A stretch of DNA of 64,000 nt from Paratinospora sagittata (lineage: Eukaryota; Streptophyta; Magnoliopsida; Ranunculales; Menispermaceae), in contig CM069594.1 of NCBI GenBank assembly GCA_035771175.1, forward strand, positions 16,029,670 to 16,093,669, in the 5' to 3' direction. The notes beneath the pieces were generated by a model. It did no database searches. It had not been told where the DNA came from and worked only from the letters and a program-made list of their open reading frames with translations. A program made the translations under genes and the position numbers. Below, in pieces: positions 1 to 12,169 of the stretch (its first letter is position 1; each line of letters starts with the position of its first letter).

Positions 1-2388
1 ACCTATCTTTTTTTACGATTAAGGACACTCCTACCCTTTTACTAGATGAGGATGAACCGATTTCTCTTTTACAGGCTCAGAGAAAACCTATATGATTTCA
101 ATCCTGAAATCATCAAGTGAACTACTTTCATTTGTCCTGGTTGTTTCAATCCAGAAACACACCAACATTACAACACTAAGATGTTGGGTGGTTCTAACGC
201 AGTAGAACACTTTATATTAAGCACAGTACATAGCATTACAAAGATATGAAATGTGAAATAGGTAATGCTAAGTTGAAATACACCTTCTGTCCTTTACCTT
301 TCAATGTTCGGTATTCCTCAAATGCAGTTTCAAAAGCATGAATGATATGATATGAAAATTAGAGCTTTATCGAAAGATAAAATATACCAAACAAATATTG
401 ATGTTAAAAATAGAGGACTGGTGTAAATCAAAGACACAAACAGTTTTCAAAATAGATATAAAATATATGTATGAAAACTTTCGGTTCAACGATCAGTAGT
501 TTAACGCAACTATTGATATCGTTCAAAACAATACTTAAGATATGAAATCAAGTACGACTGTATATCTTGAACTATTTCTCAAATTCTATCATCAACAAGA
601 ATGATACCAAATGTGAATCAGTGCTGAGAATTTGAGTTGATACCAATATAAAAACAAAATTTCAAAGATAGAAATATATTTGAAACTCAATATGAGAATC
701 GTATAGGTATCAGTGAAAATACTTTGACAGATTAGAAAATGAAATTCATTTTGACTCAAACTAACTTTCAAAAAGTATTGGCACAACACAAAGTGATTGG
801 CAAGTTGTTTGGTCCTAAGTGTTGGTATTTATAGACTTAGTGGGACATAGCCGTTAGACATTTGAAGTTCAAATAATGTGAACGTTTTCACACAACGGCT
901 AGAATGTTATATGAAAATAGCAACTGCGATTTTCACTAACATTCTGGTTCTTTTTAGATTTCATGAAAGAGGAAAGCTTTAGAAGAACTTCTTTCATGTA
1001 TCAGATAAGGTCTCTGATAGGTCTGAAAAGGACTCTGTGAGAGTGTCTGTTCTGAAAAAGTAAACTGACGTAGTGTACTTAATCGAACAGTGACCGTAGT
1101 TGAATTAGCATCCTGATTCTGTAATCAGTGTCCTAACGCATAATATCAACTTTGTCTTTATGTTCCTTGAGGGCGCTTACTTCGTATAAGCGTCCTACTG
1201 AACACTTAAGTGAGGACGCTACTAACTCGTACGCGTCCTAACTTACTTATGACTTTAGACGACTTAAACCTTGAGGGCGCTAATGCACAGTTAGCGTCCT
1301 GCTATGTTTTAAAACTATTAAGTGCATGAGGGGGCTACTATCCGAGTAAGCGTCCTGCCTTTAAAACATAAAACAAAACATGAGGGTGCTACATTATGTG
1401 AGCGTCCTACTAGATAAAAAACATAACATGAGGGCGCTACTACTATGTAAGCATCCTGCAAGTTAAGACATTTAAAAACACGTTGAAGGACAATCAGTGT
1501 CCTGAAAGTTATTAAGTTGATTTCCAAAGGTGAGGGCGCTCCTATCCAGAAAGCGTCCTGATAGTGTAATCAACTTATAACCATCAGCGTCCTCAAAGAA
1601 ACATTCTTTGAAGAACTTTTAAAAAATCTTTCAGTGAGCTGATGCTAAGTCAGCTTCCTGACAACTTCAGAGGTTGACAAATATACAAGTAAGCGTCTTG
1701 ATTAATCAATTCATTTCAACCTTGAGCGTTATCAGTGTCCTGACTTAACAAGTTCAGGAGAGCGTTGCTATTTCATTAGCTTCCTGAAAGACTTTTTGAA
1801 AATAGTTTTGACTCGTAATAAAATATTCAATAAATGCGAATAAAAACTCGGTATATTTCAAATTAAATATATAGTATTAAATTTCTTAAAATATAGTTAA
1901 GACATCAAAACATGCAGATTTAGAAAACATATGAAGATGATATATGCATGGTTTTGAAAAACATTTTGAGCAATAACGATTAGAGAAAGATATACCTTAA
2001 ATACTTTGTGTATTTCTCTTTTTCATAACCGTTAAATCCAACTCTTCATTATGAGATATTTAATAAGAGTAATTCGGAGTTGAATGACTTGAGCGTTGAT
2101 CGAGAGATGTAATCTTGAAGCTTGATCGAAACGTTCGAGTGAAGCGATCTTGAAATTGAAATGTGATCGTTGAAGTATATTCGTTGAAACGAACTTGATC
2201 GTTGGATGTAAGCTTTGAGTTCCTTGATCGAGTCGTTCCTTGGCTTTTTGCTTTTCTTTTGGTGCAGAGATAAGCTCTTGAAAAACGTTCGTTAGCATCG
2301 AAAAATACTTTGTTTATGATCATCAAAATATACTTCATCAAGTATACTTTAGGGATGTATTAAGGATGAACCATATAGGTTAACAACA
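1..2388 (-). mobile_element. Copia LTR of the AGCGTCC-array family, cut by the window edge
   Basis: On the minus strand this LTR begins at 2388 with TGTTGTTAACC. It resembles the other copia LTRs here: the start is followed by a TTTTGATGAT motif, a palindrome array lies at about 1160-1800, and a TATA box (CTATAAATA) lies near 820-832. The other copies end in CATATCTGGGCCAACA; that end is not seen, so the left boundary lies outside the window. On the right it abuts Gyp1 gag in mid-codon, so it inserted into or truncated Gyp1. It may be a solo LTR or one end of a longer element. There is no credible gene in this stretch; the small ORFs are chance. Confidence 0.8.
1160..1800 (-). repeat. U3 palindrome array (AGGACGCT / AGCGCCCT type)
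   Basis: About ten units read on the plus strand as GAGGGCGCTAC, some 8-12 variable bases, then AGCGTCCTG. Examples are at 1272-1301, 1327-1357, 1380-1409 and 1532-1561. Each unit is an imperfect inverted repeat separated from the next by AT-rich sequence. In LTR sense (minus strand) the array lies upstream of the TATA box near 820-832. The same array occurs in all the other copia LTRs of this family in the window. Confidence 0.85.
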
Positions 2389-3108
2389 ATTTGAAGTTGA
2401 ATTCATCAATGAATATTTCCCAAATGCTGTCAAAAGAAAGAAGCGACAAGAATTAGCAAAACTCTTTCAAGGAAGTATGACAGTCCGGGAATACGCAGCC
2501 AATTTCACGAAACTCTCAGTTTTTTTTCTCTCTACCATCACCATCGAGAGTGACAAAGCCAAAATGTTTTTCAACTAATTGAGGCCCGACATTAGGTAGG
2601 CCCTTGCTTTTCTAGAGCTTGATAACTTTAGAAAATTAGTGAACATGGCTATAAATTATGAGCAGGAAAAGCTTGAGCAGGAACATAGGCAAAATCGGGG
2701 AAAGTGAGTCATTGCGCCAGTACAACAGTTTGGTAGGAAGAAACCTTACCAACCAAATCAAAACGCTCGCCCCCAGCATGGGTAACCCCCGAACCCCTCA
2801 GCTCCAGTTCGCTCCACCTGCTCCAGCCTAACAAACTTTCCAAGGAACCCTCGTAATAGCCAAAATCAAGCAGGCCAAAGAATTGGAAATAATCATTGAT
2901 TTCCCGTACCTCCTTTGAATCAACAACCAAAAGATCGGGATCGTATGTGCTTCAAGTGTGGCCAGGTGAGCCACATTCTAAAAAATTGTCCTCTACAAAC
3001 CCCTGGCCAACCCAGAGCCCCAGCTGCACCAGTTCAGCAAGCAGCCCAAGAGTCCCACCACCACCCAGATAGGAACAAGGTCCTAGGCAGCAAAGACCCG
3101 CCTACGTT
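2389..3108 (+). pseudogene. gag: Gyp1 gag remnant with CCHC zinc knuckle
   Basis: The reading frame from 2390 gives a Retrotrans_gag-like core (FEVEFINEYFP, then a basic KKRQELAKLFQGS stretch and VREYA). Stops appear at about 2577 and 2595 and again near 2706. A proline/glutamine-rich linker follows, then a CX2CX4HX4C knuckle at about 2949-2992 (CFKCGQ...H...NCP), the nucleic-acid-binding end of gag. The N-terminal half is missing. Gag would assemble the cytoplasmic particle that packages the element RNA; this copy cannot be translated whole. Confidence 0.8.
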
Positions 3109-3560
3109 GTGGTTGAACAACCGATGCCTGAAAATAATGTGGTGGAAGGTACCTTTGTTTTCTTTAATATGTTGGTCCATGTCTTATTCGATTCAGGTTT
3201 TACGCATTCTTTTATTGCTACCCAAGTAGTTCAGAAATTAGAACTCCAACCAAAGGCTACTCCTATTACAATCCGAGTATCCACACCAATAGAACCGGGT
3301 ACGTAAATAAATCAAATATGTTCCAATTGTGAACTTAGAATATTGGATCATCATCTGCTAGTGAACCTCCTAGTAATGGATTTCACTGACTTTGATATTA
3401 TCTTGGGTATGGATTGGTTAACACCTTTACATGCTCAAATAGATTGTCAAAAGAAACAAGTTCGACTTACACTGCCTTATGGAGATAACCTGAAAATTCA
3501 AGGGTTTGTGGATATGTTCATCATTCTACCGTGTCCCTCATAAGCTCTCAAATGCAAGCT
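3109..3560 (+). pseudogene. Gyp1 aspartic protease remnant
   Basis: The expected retropepsin region follows the knuckle. It reads LFDSGFTHSFI, where functional relatives have DSGA, so the third active-site position is changed. The second half carries the family signature FDIILGMDWL at about 3382-3411, followed by the CQKKQVRLTLP strand. An in-frame stop at 3304-3306 separates the two halves. The protease would cleave the Gag-Pol polyprotein; the stop and altered active site make this copy defective. Confidence 0.8.
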
Positions 3561-3689
3561 CTTTCGATACTTGATCAGGATGAAGAAAATATAGTGTCTA
3601 GTCATCCTCCCAATTTGAAAGATATTATAGTTGTTCGTGAATATCCAAGGGTATTCTTAGATGAACTTCCAGGACTCCCTCCTCCTTGA

Positions 3690-4133
3690 GAATATGACTT
3701 CGAACCAGATATGGTCATTACGAATTCACTGTAATGTCATTCGACCTATCAAATGCACCTGTGGCATTTATGGATTTAATGAACCGCATTATCAGACCAT
3801 ACCTTGATCATTTTGTCATTGTATTTGTCGACGATATACTGATATACTCCCCCATGGAGGAACTCCATGAGGCACACTTGCGAACTGTACTTAGCACCCT
3901 TCAACAACACTAGTTATACGCCAAACTAAGCAAGTGTGAATTCTGGATGAATAAGGTTAAGTTCCTCGGTCATGTCATGTCCTGTGATGACTTTGAACTA
4001 GAATACCATCCGGGAAAAGCCAATGTAGTGGTTGATGACCTTAGCACAAAGTCATATGTCTCCGCCTGTACGGTGAATTTTGAAATGAGCAAGCTGTCAT
4101 ACGAGCTATACAAGTATAACTTGCAGTTCTAAA
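3690..4133 (+). pseudogene. Gyp1 reverse transcriptase / RNase H remnant with internal deletions
   Basis: A short RT piece contains [14 protein letters not shown] (catalytic VDD at about 3829-3837), then TLQQH, a stop, [11 protein letters not shown] and FLGHVMS. It joins directly to the end of RNase H (ELEYHPGKANVVVDDLS). The fingers, most of the palm, the connection and most of RNase H are therefore deleted at two junctions: near 3716, where EYDFEPDM meets GHYEFTVM, and near 3980. The second junction lies in an open frame (3947-4132), which makes an artificial short ORF. Confidence 0.8.
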
Positions 4134-4204
4134 ATGATGGAAATACAGTTAGACTTGCCTAGTTCACTACCCACTCTGACCTCAGTAGGAGAATATCTAT
4201 TGCA

Positions 4205-5580
4205 CAAGGCAAAGATGATAAGCTCATTTTGCAAAACAATGCTCTGCATCAATGGTCTCTTACTTCTGTTGGTGTGGTGCTATATAAAGGGAGATTGTGT
4301 ATAGCTCAGGACCTAGAGCTTAGGCGGGACATAATGAATGAGTGCCACAAATCTAAGTTCTCCATGCATTCAGAAGGAGACAAAATGTATAAGGACATGA
4401 AGAGGAAATTCTGGTTTAATGGAATGAAAAAGGCCATAGCAGAATTCGTAGTCAAATGCCTTACTTGTCAACAAGTAAAGGCCAATCGCAGACTGCCCTC
4501 TGGTTTATTACAATCACTTCCCATAGGAAAATGGAAATGGGATAATATTTCTATGGATTTTGTATCTGCACTACTCAAAAATGTCAAGGGTCAGGACATC
4601 GTCTGGGTAATTGTTGATAGGCTAACTAAAGTTGCACAATTTATACCAGTTAAATTTACCGATACTCCAACCAAGCTAGTCGAAATCTATGAACGAGATA
4701 TCATCAGATTGCATGGGATCCCTCTCACCATCATCTATGATCAAGACCCTAGATTCACATCCAAGTTCTGGCACAGCTTTCATGCCAGACTAGGTACAAA
4801 GATTCTCATGAGTACTGCCTTTCATCCCTTAGACGGACAGACAGTCTGAGCAGCTTATACAAATTTTGGAAGACATGTTACGCCGTTGTATCTTAGATTT
4901 TAACGACGGGTGGACAAAGTACCTGCATTTAGTAGAGTTCGCGTATTATAACAGCTATCAAACAAGCATTAAGGTGGCTCCGTACGAAGCACTGTACGGA
5001 AAACCAAGTAGATCACACTTGTGTTGGGTAGACATGTCTGATCGACTATAGCTTGGTCCTGATCTCATACGAGAAACTACTAAAAAAATAAAACTTGTTA
5101 AAAAATGACTCTGTACCGCCCAAAACAGACACAAAAGCTATGTAGATAAGCGACAGAAGCCTCTAGAATTTAAAGCTGGCGACTCTGTTCTTCTAAAGGT
5201 CCAACCGTTTAAAAGTGTGAAAAGATTTAGAGTCAAAGAAAAGTTGTCTCCAAGGTTTTCCAATTAATGATCGAGTTGACAAATTTGCTTACCGTGTGTC
5301 TTTGCCAAAATCTGTCCAAAGTGCACAATGTTTTTCATGTATCCATGCTCAGGAAATATCTTCGCGATCTTTCACATCATACTGTCGGTTGAAGTTGAAA
5401 TCGAAGAAGGAAATCAATATAAAGAATATCCTGTGCAAATCTTGGACAGAGAGACACAAGACTTAAGAAACAAAAACATTCCTTTAGTAAAAATCCTCTA
5501 GAACCATCACGGAGTGGAAGAAGCAATGTGGGAATTGGAACAAGAGATCAAGCAAAAATATCCTCATTTGTTTGTTTAGC
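4205..5580 (+). pseudogene. Gyp1 integrase
   Basis: The best-kept part of Gyp1. A zinc-binding region (His pair near CHKSKFSMH, then CLTC) is followed by the catalytic core: MDFVSALL carries the first Asp, IYDQDPRF the second, and the Glu lies in the ILEDMLRR block after a frameshift near 4835-4850. The C-terminal part has PLEFKAGDSVLLKVQP and the gypsy tail ILDRETQDLR...EEAMWELE, ending near 5580. Stops occur near 5050 and 5106 and around 5265. Integrase would join the cDNA ends to host DNA in the nucleus; this copy is broken. Confidence 0.85.
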
Positions 5581-5666
5581 AACTGAATGTTCACAAAATA
5601 ATAAAAATATCCTCATTTGTCTGTTCTTATTCAATGTTCTAGGGTTTCTTGTTTTGTCTCTGGCAC

Positions 5667-5962
5667 AGATGTCTGATGATTCAACAAATTACAGCTCTGA
5701 CCCATCCGAGCATAGCTATAATTCGAATCAGGATACAAATATGGGTATTAATGAAGATGATGAAATGAGCTTAATCCCTTCAGACTGGAGTCCTTCAACT
5801 GACTATTACTCCCAGTCTACATCTACTACGAGATCACATTCTACTGATGTGCCACGAGTTCAGACCCCAATACACAACCCAACCAGACATTATCCATCAC
5901 GTTTGGGAATATCTGACCCAGAAGATGAAGACATTACATGTATGCATCAAGAGGGTTTATGA
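5667..5962 (+). CDS. Small serine-rich acidic ORF between integrase and the 3' LTR of Gyp1
   Basis: I do not recognise this 98-codon ORF. It begins at an ATG directly preceded by a pyrimidine-rich run ending in CAG, which looks like a splice acceptor. The peptide (MSDDSTNYSSDPSEHS...) is rich in Ser, Asp and Thr with no membrane segment or catalytic motif. It ends about 490 bp before the LTR. It may be the remnant of a 3' accessory gene, or untranslated sequence that stays open by chance. The following ~490 bp hold no credible gene and end in the polypurine tract. Confidence 0.35.
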
Positions 5963-6453
5963 GTCCGTCAGACCCCACAAAAATCAGTACGACAACCATT
6001 GCCCCTCTTTCCAGAAAGCCCGCGCTATGCCAACGTGGAATCCGGTTCAAGTTTTTCCCAGGCCTCCACTGATTCTAGCACTAGATGAAGCTGGACCATC
6101 TAATTGCCAGACCCGACAATCGCCAGCTCAATCAGGCAGGCGTGTTAGGCCACTGTCTCAACAATCGAGTTTTCTTCCACGACTACCATGATGAATACCA
6201 ATGCCACCTTCTCTTCCTGAGTTATCAGATCGGGATAGAATGGAGTCTGATTCAGTCTATTCTCCTAGCCAAACAATCAGCGAGACCAGCGCGATACATG
6301 GTCTCCAAGCCAAGCGGAAAGTAATACAAACATTGATATCTTTGACATTTCAAATGATGAGTAGTAAGTATTTTACTTACATACCAAAATTCTTGCAAAA
6401 CATTCCTACCTTATTTAAATTTCAAGGACGACATTCTTTTAAGGAGGGTAGGT

Positions 6454-7679
6454 TGTAACACCCTCCACCTTTTCTATTGTAAAACTAATTTAACTGCCTA
6501 AAAACCCTACAAATGTAATTTCAACAAGTGAAATTAGCCTTAACAGACCCCCTTCCAGAGAAAATATAGACCCCCATAGTGGGACGGTCCCAAGGAAAGG
6601 ACCATCCCCATGGGGGGCCAACCCCAAAGGGTGCCGACCCCTTGGGGCCACCCCTATAAATAAGGGGTGGGCCCCCTTCATTTCTCATCGCCGGCCCCTA
6701 GCACTTTTCTCTTTTCCTCGACCCTTTTTGCACTCTTCTACGTCTCTGCACACTTCAAGAAGTTATAAGAAAACGCTACGCCACTGCAAGTGTGTTAAGG
6801 TGGGGAATGAAGGTTAGGCTTGCGTCTCTTACTTATTCAATAATGAATTACATAACATCATGCATCATATCTGTTACCATGCTTTACTTCATGAATGAGG
6901 CTATCTATCATAAATGTTAAATTCATAACCATGGGTGCTATGTCGTTACGTTGGACCATGGATTATCACAAATGTATTATTGGGTGCTATGTTGTTACGC
7001 TGGACCTGGAGGTGACACTATCACTGGTTAGCATTGGAATTCATGAGACCTCTCAGTTGCTGGATATTGTATCGGTGCCTCGGGTCACAGGTTGCGAGTG
7101 CATGGTGCCTGGCCTGTGATGCCGTGTGACAACATTTCATTCGTATCATTGCTTGATTGTATTGTTGTGCCATAGCTTTCTGATGACTGTTGTTTTGTAC
7201 TTGTTGTTATGCTTGTAAAACTTGTTTACCCTGCTTGATCTCATTTTCATTGCTAATCTTTCCAGGGAATTAAGATGGGTCAGGTTGGAAGTATTTCGGC
7301 GGTTATGGCCAAACCCGGTCCATGTAGGGACTTTTGTGTATGTACTCTCCTTAGGTCCTGTCAGATCGATCTAGTTATGGTGGTGGTGGTTCCAGGCTTC
7401 TAGACGCCTCTCTTTTGACTACTTTTTTTTTTGTTATTTTGGTACTTTTGTTGGCGTTTCGCCTTTGTTATCTTTCTGTTGTCCCTTTGCCATAAAGGAA
7501 TGTAATAATTAACAAACTCTATGTTTTCAATATAATAGTATTTTCCTTCATAGTTTCCACTGTATTATTGTTGATGTGGGCCACTATGCTTCTGTATGTG
7601 CAACTCTAATAGAGTGGTTTGAGCATTCAACACCTTAACTGTCGCATCTCGCACTAAATCAATGAGGCGGGGTGTGACA
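6454..7679 (+). mobile_element. Gyp1 3' LTR
   Basis: It starts TGTAACACCC right after the polypurine tract AAGGAGGGTAGG (6441-6452) and ends GGGGTGTGACA at 7679, a length of 1226 bp. U3 is about 6454-6650 and has a GC-rich palindrome cluster. A TATA box lies at 6655-6661. A near-duplicate of about 28 bp around GGGTGCTATG occurs at about 6933 and 6979. CopA gag begins at 7680. No partner 5' LTR is in the window. Confidence 0.85.
6575..6670 (+). promoter_or_regulatory. Gyp1 LTR core promoter with palindrome cluster; TATA box in a hairpin loop
   Basis: Short GC-rich palindromes follow one another: GGGACGGTCCC (6581-6591), CCCCATGGGG (6606-6615) and CCCCTTGGGG (6638-6647). The last, CCACCCCT (6648-6655) paired with AGGGGTGG (6663-6670), has perfect 8-bp arms with ATAAATA, the TATA core, as the loop. 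Transcription would start some 25-35 bp downstream, near 6690. The TATA call is by consensus; the role of the palindromes is unknown. Confidence 0.65.
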
Positions 7680-7680
7680 T

Positions 7681-9022
7681 ATACTCTTTTCTAGCCTATC
7701 CTTAAATGAATTTAACCGAGTGAGTGCGAATACTACATCCAAAGAGATGGGATAAGTTAGAAGTCACTCACGAAGGTACCAAGCAAGTGAAAGAGACAAA
7801 ATTACATATGGTTGAGGAAGCATATGAAACCTTTAAGGTAAAAGAGGGTGCGGAAATAGCTGAAGCCATAAATAGATTCACCAAACTTATCAATGAGATA
7901 AAAAATCTCGGTGAAAGCTACCCTCAAGCCAAAATAGTAGGAAAGTTCCTTAGAGGGTTATCCAAGGAATTGGATCCAAAGGTAACAACCATAGAAGAAG
8001 CAAAAAATTCGGGAGAATATACATTTGATGAACTGTTTGGGTCCTTGATGGTGCATGAAATGAAACTTGGAGAAAAAGTGAATAATTCACCTAAAGCAAA
8101 GTCAAAAAGGGACTAGCTATTAATGCCTCACATGATTTTATAAGAGAATCATCCGCTGATAGGAATATGGATGATGAAGTGGCTATGCTCTCTAGGAAAC
8201 CTAGTCGAATAGTGAAAAGGAGAGGAAAAATTGGATCTAGCTCCAGATTTCATAAGGGAAAGAAGTTTGGTGCAAAACCAAGCGAATTAATATGTTTCAA
8301 GCGTAACACACCGAGACATGTTAAGAGTGAGTACCCAAACAAAAAAAACACCTTCAACAGCAAGAGGAAGGAAAAGAAAGTTATCACGGTGACATGAGAT
8401 GACACATCCGCAAGCGAGAACGAATCAGAATTCAATGATGAAAAGGTCGTCTTATGTTTGATGGCAAACGCCAAGGTAAACCTTTCTGACCTTGAAAACT
8501 TTGATTTTTTTGATGATCTAGTTGATGCTAATGATTTTTATCTTGTGAAATCTCAACTAGATAAAAAGATTAAAAAAAATGGAAAACTCAAAAAGGCTTT
8601 GAAAACAGCCTTAGATGAATTTGAGTCTCACCTTGAGATCATTGGGGCCCTTCAAGTGAATTTAGATAATGTGAGTGAGGAAAGAGACACTTCAAAGGAG
8701 TGTGGAAGACTTGACCTTTATAGTGACCAAGGGATAGAAGATGTTCGACATGATGTTGAGTTCACAACGTTGTGCATTCAACAAGGTCGATTTAGGATAC
8801 TATGTAAGATCCAAACAAAAAACCTATGATCACTTGTTAACCAAAAGACGTATTTTCCATCATTACAATAGGAAAGGCCATACCATTGTGAGATGCCCTA
8901 TTAGATCAACTAAGAGAAAGGGTAAGCTAGCTTGGATGGAAAAATTAGTTTTGAATGAAGCTAACCCACAAGAACCCAAAGGTATTTGGGTACCAAAATC
9001 AAAGGTTTTTTATGTGGCGTAG
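7681..9022 (+). pseudogene. gag: CopA gag (UBN2-type) with two decayed zinc knuckles
   Basis: The frame opens with ILFSSLSLNEFNRVSA, matching CopC gag, then a 1-2 bp loss near 7746 shifts to the frame of WDKLEVTHEGTKQVKE. The UBN2 helical core runs to about 8060 (RFTKLINEI, FLRGLSKEL, YTFDELFGSL). The first knuckle near 8300 has lost its cysteines (CFKRN...H...YPN). A second, better one is near 8856-8897 (FHHYNRKGHTIVRC). A lysine-rich coiled-coil segment (8458-8690) lies between. Stops at 8116 and 8397 and frameshifts disable it. Confidence 0.8.
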
Positions 9023-10112
9023 GATGGTTCCAAGTATGATTCATGGTATCATGATAGCGGATGCTCAAGGCATATGACCTGTGATAGATCAAAATTTTGA
9101 GTCTTGTCCGCAAAGATGGAGGAGTTGTCACCTTTGGGGACAACAACAAAGGGAATATAATTGGCATCGGCAAAGTGGGTAACGATCACTTAACTATTTC
9201 TAATGTTTTTTTTGTTGATGGCCTGAAGCATAACCTCTTGAGCAAAAGCCAATTATGTGACAAGGGGTATGTCATTTCGTTTGAAGCAAGTAGATGCATA
9301 GTAAAGCATGATGATGGTAGTAGCATTACATTTATTGCTTATAGAAATAAAAATGTTTATGTTATTGATTTTCATGATATTGGTGATCAGAATGTCTCAT
9401 GTTTAAGTGTTATTCAACACAATGATGCATGGTTATGGCATAGGTGACTTGCTCACATTGGCATGGATAATATTTCTAGGCTTGCAAAACATGACCTTGT
9501 TTGAGCCATTCCCAAAGGAGTGTGCTTAAATGATAGAATATGTGAGCCTTGTCAACTGGGCAAACACATAAAATCATCCTTCAAGAGCAAAAACTTGAAC
9601 TCTATTTCTAGAGCTTTAGAACTTATCCACATAGATTTGCTCAGTCCTACCCATACCCATAGTTTAGGTGGAAAATCATATTGTTTTGTTATTGTGGATG
9701 ATTACACTAGATTTAATTGGGTATATTTTCTTTCTCATAAACATGAGGTGTTTAATGTGTTCGTAAACTTTTGCTCTCATGTTGAAAATGAGAAGGGTTA
9801 TAAGATCACTGTCATTTGAAGTGACCGGGATGGGGAGTTTGTCAACAAAAATCTTGAAGATTTTTGCAACAAATAAGGATATACCCATCTCCTTACAACC
9901 CCTAGAACTCCACAACAGAATGAAGTTGCTGAAATGAAGAACTGAACTCTTCAAGAGATGTGTAGGACCATGTTGTGTGAATATAATGTGGCCAAATTCT
10001 TTTGGGCTGAAGTCATAAACACTGCATGTTATGTGATGAACAGAACTATGATTAGGAAGAAATTAAACACAACACCTTATGAACTTTGGAAGGGTAGAAA
10101 ACCAAGGAATTT
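9023..10112 (+). pseudogene. CopA protease and integrase
   Basis: The copia protease active site DSGCS is at about 9053-9067. The frame shifts near 9100 and continues through GLKHNLLSKSQLCDKGY. The integrase zinc region (WLWHR, stop, LAHIGM ... CEPCQLGK) and core follow: HIDLLSP holds the first catalytic residue, then VDDYTRF, SDRDGEF the second, and PQQNEVAEMKN the Glu region. In-frame stops occur near 9445, 9502, 9817, 9875 and 9943. A deletion near 10110 joins LWKGRKP directly to the GIFLGYSS block. Confidence 0.85.
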
Positions 10113-12007
10113 AATGTAGGCATCTTCCTAGGATACTCCTCTCATAGTAAAGCCTATAGGGTCTTCAATAAATCTTCAAAAACAGTAGAGGAATCTATTC
10201 ATATCAAGTTTGATGAAGCCGATCCTAGAATTCCATTAGAAAAAGGCTTAGAGAAAATCAGCATTGACGACAATGAAGATGACATGATTTCTAAGAAAAC
10301 AAATGATCAATCACTTAGTGAGGAAATCAATGAACAACCTATCATAGAACCTCCCAAGAACTCTGGATTACTCATTGATCATCCAACGGAACAAATCATA
10401 GGTGATCCAACCCAAGGAGTAACTTCTAGAGCATCCCAAAATCGGGATCAAGGGCATGTAGCCTTTGTTTCCCAAATAGAGCTAACTAAGGTTGGGGAAG
10501 CCTTAGGTGATGAATATTGGATTTTGGCTATGCAAGAGGAATTGGGAGACTTTGTTAGAAGCAAAGTTTGGGAACTTGTTCTTAGGCCTACCCACCAAAC
10601 AATTATAAGAACTAAATGGGTATTTAGGAATAAGAAAAATGAAAAAGGAGAAATTGTTAGGAACAAGGCAAGATTGGTTGCTCAAGGGTACAATCAAGAA
10701 GAAGGAATAGACTATGAGGAGGTATTTGCTCCTGTAGAAATACGAGAGGAAATACGCATGCTACTACCCTATGCTTGTTACAAGGACTTTCCACTTTACC
10801 AAATGGACGTTAAAAGTGCATTTTTAAATGGCTTTATAAATGAAAAGGTATATGTGAACCTCATGGTTTTGAGGACTCTCAAAGACCAAATCATGCTTAT
10901 TGCCTTCACAAACCCTGTATGGACTGAAAATAGGCTCCTAGAGCATGGTATGATAGGCTCAGCCCTTTATTGTTAGATCATGAATTTAAGAAAGGCAAGT
11001 TACACTTCACTTTGTTCATCAAGCTAAAAGATAAGGATATGCTCTTAGTGCAAAACTATGTTGATGACGTTATCTTTGGTGTCTCAAACAAATCACTATG
11101 TGAAGAATTCTCTTCGATTATGACAAGTGAGTTTGAGATGAACCTGATGGGGGAGCTAAACTACTTTCTTGGCTTACAAATTAAACAATTTAAAAATGAA
11201 ACATTCGTAAGTCAATCGAAGTATGCTAGGAACATGATAAAAAAACTCAAGTTTGAAAACTTGCAGACTATTGATACCCCTTGCAACTCATCTATCAAGA
11301 TGGACAAAGATGTGAAAAGAAAATCAGTTGATGCCAAATTATATCGGGGAATGATTAGTAGCTTGTTGTATTTGATAGCAAGTCGACCAGATATCATGTT
11401 AAGTGTATGTTTGTGCGCTAGATTCCAATCCGATCTGAAGGAATCCCACCTCAAGTGCGCTAAACGAATATTCAGATATGTTAGTGGGACTCTAGATATG
11501 GGCATTTGGTACAATAAAAGTACTTCATTTGATCTTCATAGCTTTGTTGATTCCGATTATGCCGAAAGTCTCATTAATCGAAAAAGCACATCCTGTTTCT
11601 GCCACTTTTTAGGAAACTCGTTGATTTCTTGGTTTAGCAAGATACAACATTTTGTGACTTTATCCACCGCTGAAGCAGAGTATGTGGCAATCGGTAGTTG
11701 TTGCGCTCAAGTTCTATATATTGAACAACAATTATTTGATTATCAAATTCATATCGAATGTGCGAATATATTTTGTGATAACACCAGTGCGATAAATATT
11801 TCCAGAAATCCTATGTTACGCTCAAGATTGACACATATCAAGATTCAACATCACTTTCTTCGTGATCACGTGCAAAAAGGAGACGTTAAGTTCATTCACA
11901 TCGGTACTAAAGATCAGTTGGTCAATATATTCACAAAACCATTGCCTAAGGATCAATTTGCATTAATTCGACATGAACTAGGCATGTTCAGTGAATTGGA
12001 TCTATGA
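10113..12007 (+). pseudogene. CopA reverse transcriptase and RNase H
   Basis: The linker after integrase ([13 protein letters not shown], acidic DDNEDD) leads into RT with [24 protein letters not shown] and [13 protein letters not shown]. The first catalytic Asp is kept in [12 protein letters not shown] (10800-10832) and YVDD is intact at 11057-11068. A frameshift spans about 10858-10976, moving PPGFED out of frame. The rest of RT and RNase H (DSDYAESLINRKSTS, STAEAEYVA, DNTSAINI) is one 345-codon open frame ending at 12007. It is one of the better-preserved pol segments here but would not give a whole polyprotein. Confidence 0.85.
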
Positions 12008-12169
12008 TTACATGTATGTTACTATGTATCACATTGATTGCGTGTATTATCAGATATTCACAATATGGTCTTGCATGTTCTGATTTTAAAATCATTTATG
12101 AAGATAATGTCTATGGTTGGAAATTTTGTTCAACCTCTCTTCCTTTTAAATTAAAAAAAAGAGGATAGA

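Larger units (their letters stand above)
2389..7679 (+). mobile_element. Gyp1: truncated Ty3/gypsy element (Tekay/Del-like)
   Basis: Order on the plus strand is gag, zinc knuckle, protease, RT remnant, integrase, a small 3' ORF, polypurine tract and 3' LTR. This is the gypsy order (integrase after RT/RNase H). The 5' LTR and start of gag are lost where the copia LTR begins at 2388. Large deletions removed most of RT and RNase H. At 7679 the LTR joins CopA gag directly, and CopA codons resume at 7681, so Gyp1 inserted into CopA gag. Lineage is judged from integrase motifs only. Confidence 0.85.

Noticed and set aside
1160..1800. CRISPR-like array of short repeats with spacers
   Set aside because: Repeats are variable inverted pairs inside an LTR, spacers are conserved between LTR copies, and the context is a plant retroelement.
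6085..6458. Overlapping ORFs between the small Gyp1 ORF and the LTR
   Set aside because: Three frames overlap with no family resemblance, and the region ends in the polypurine tract, so it is probably 3' untranslated sequence.
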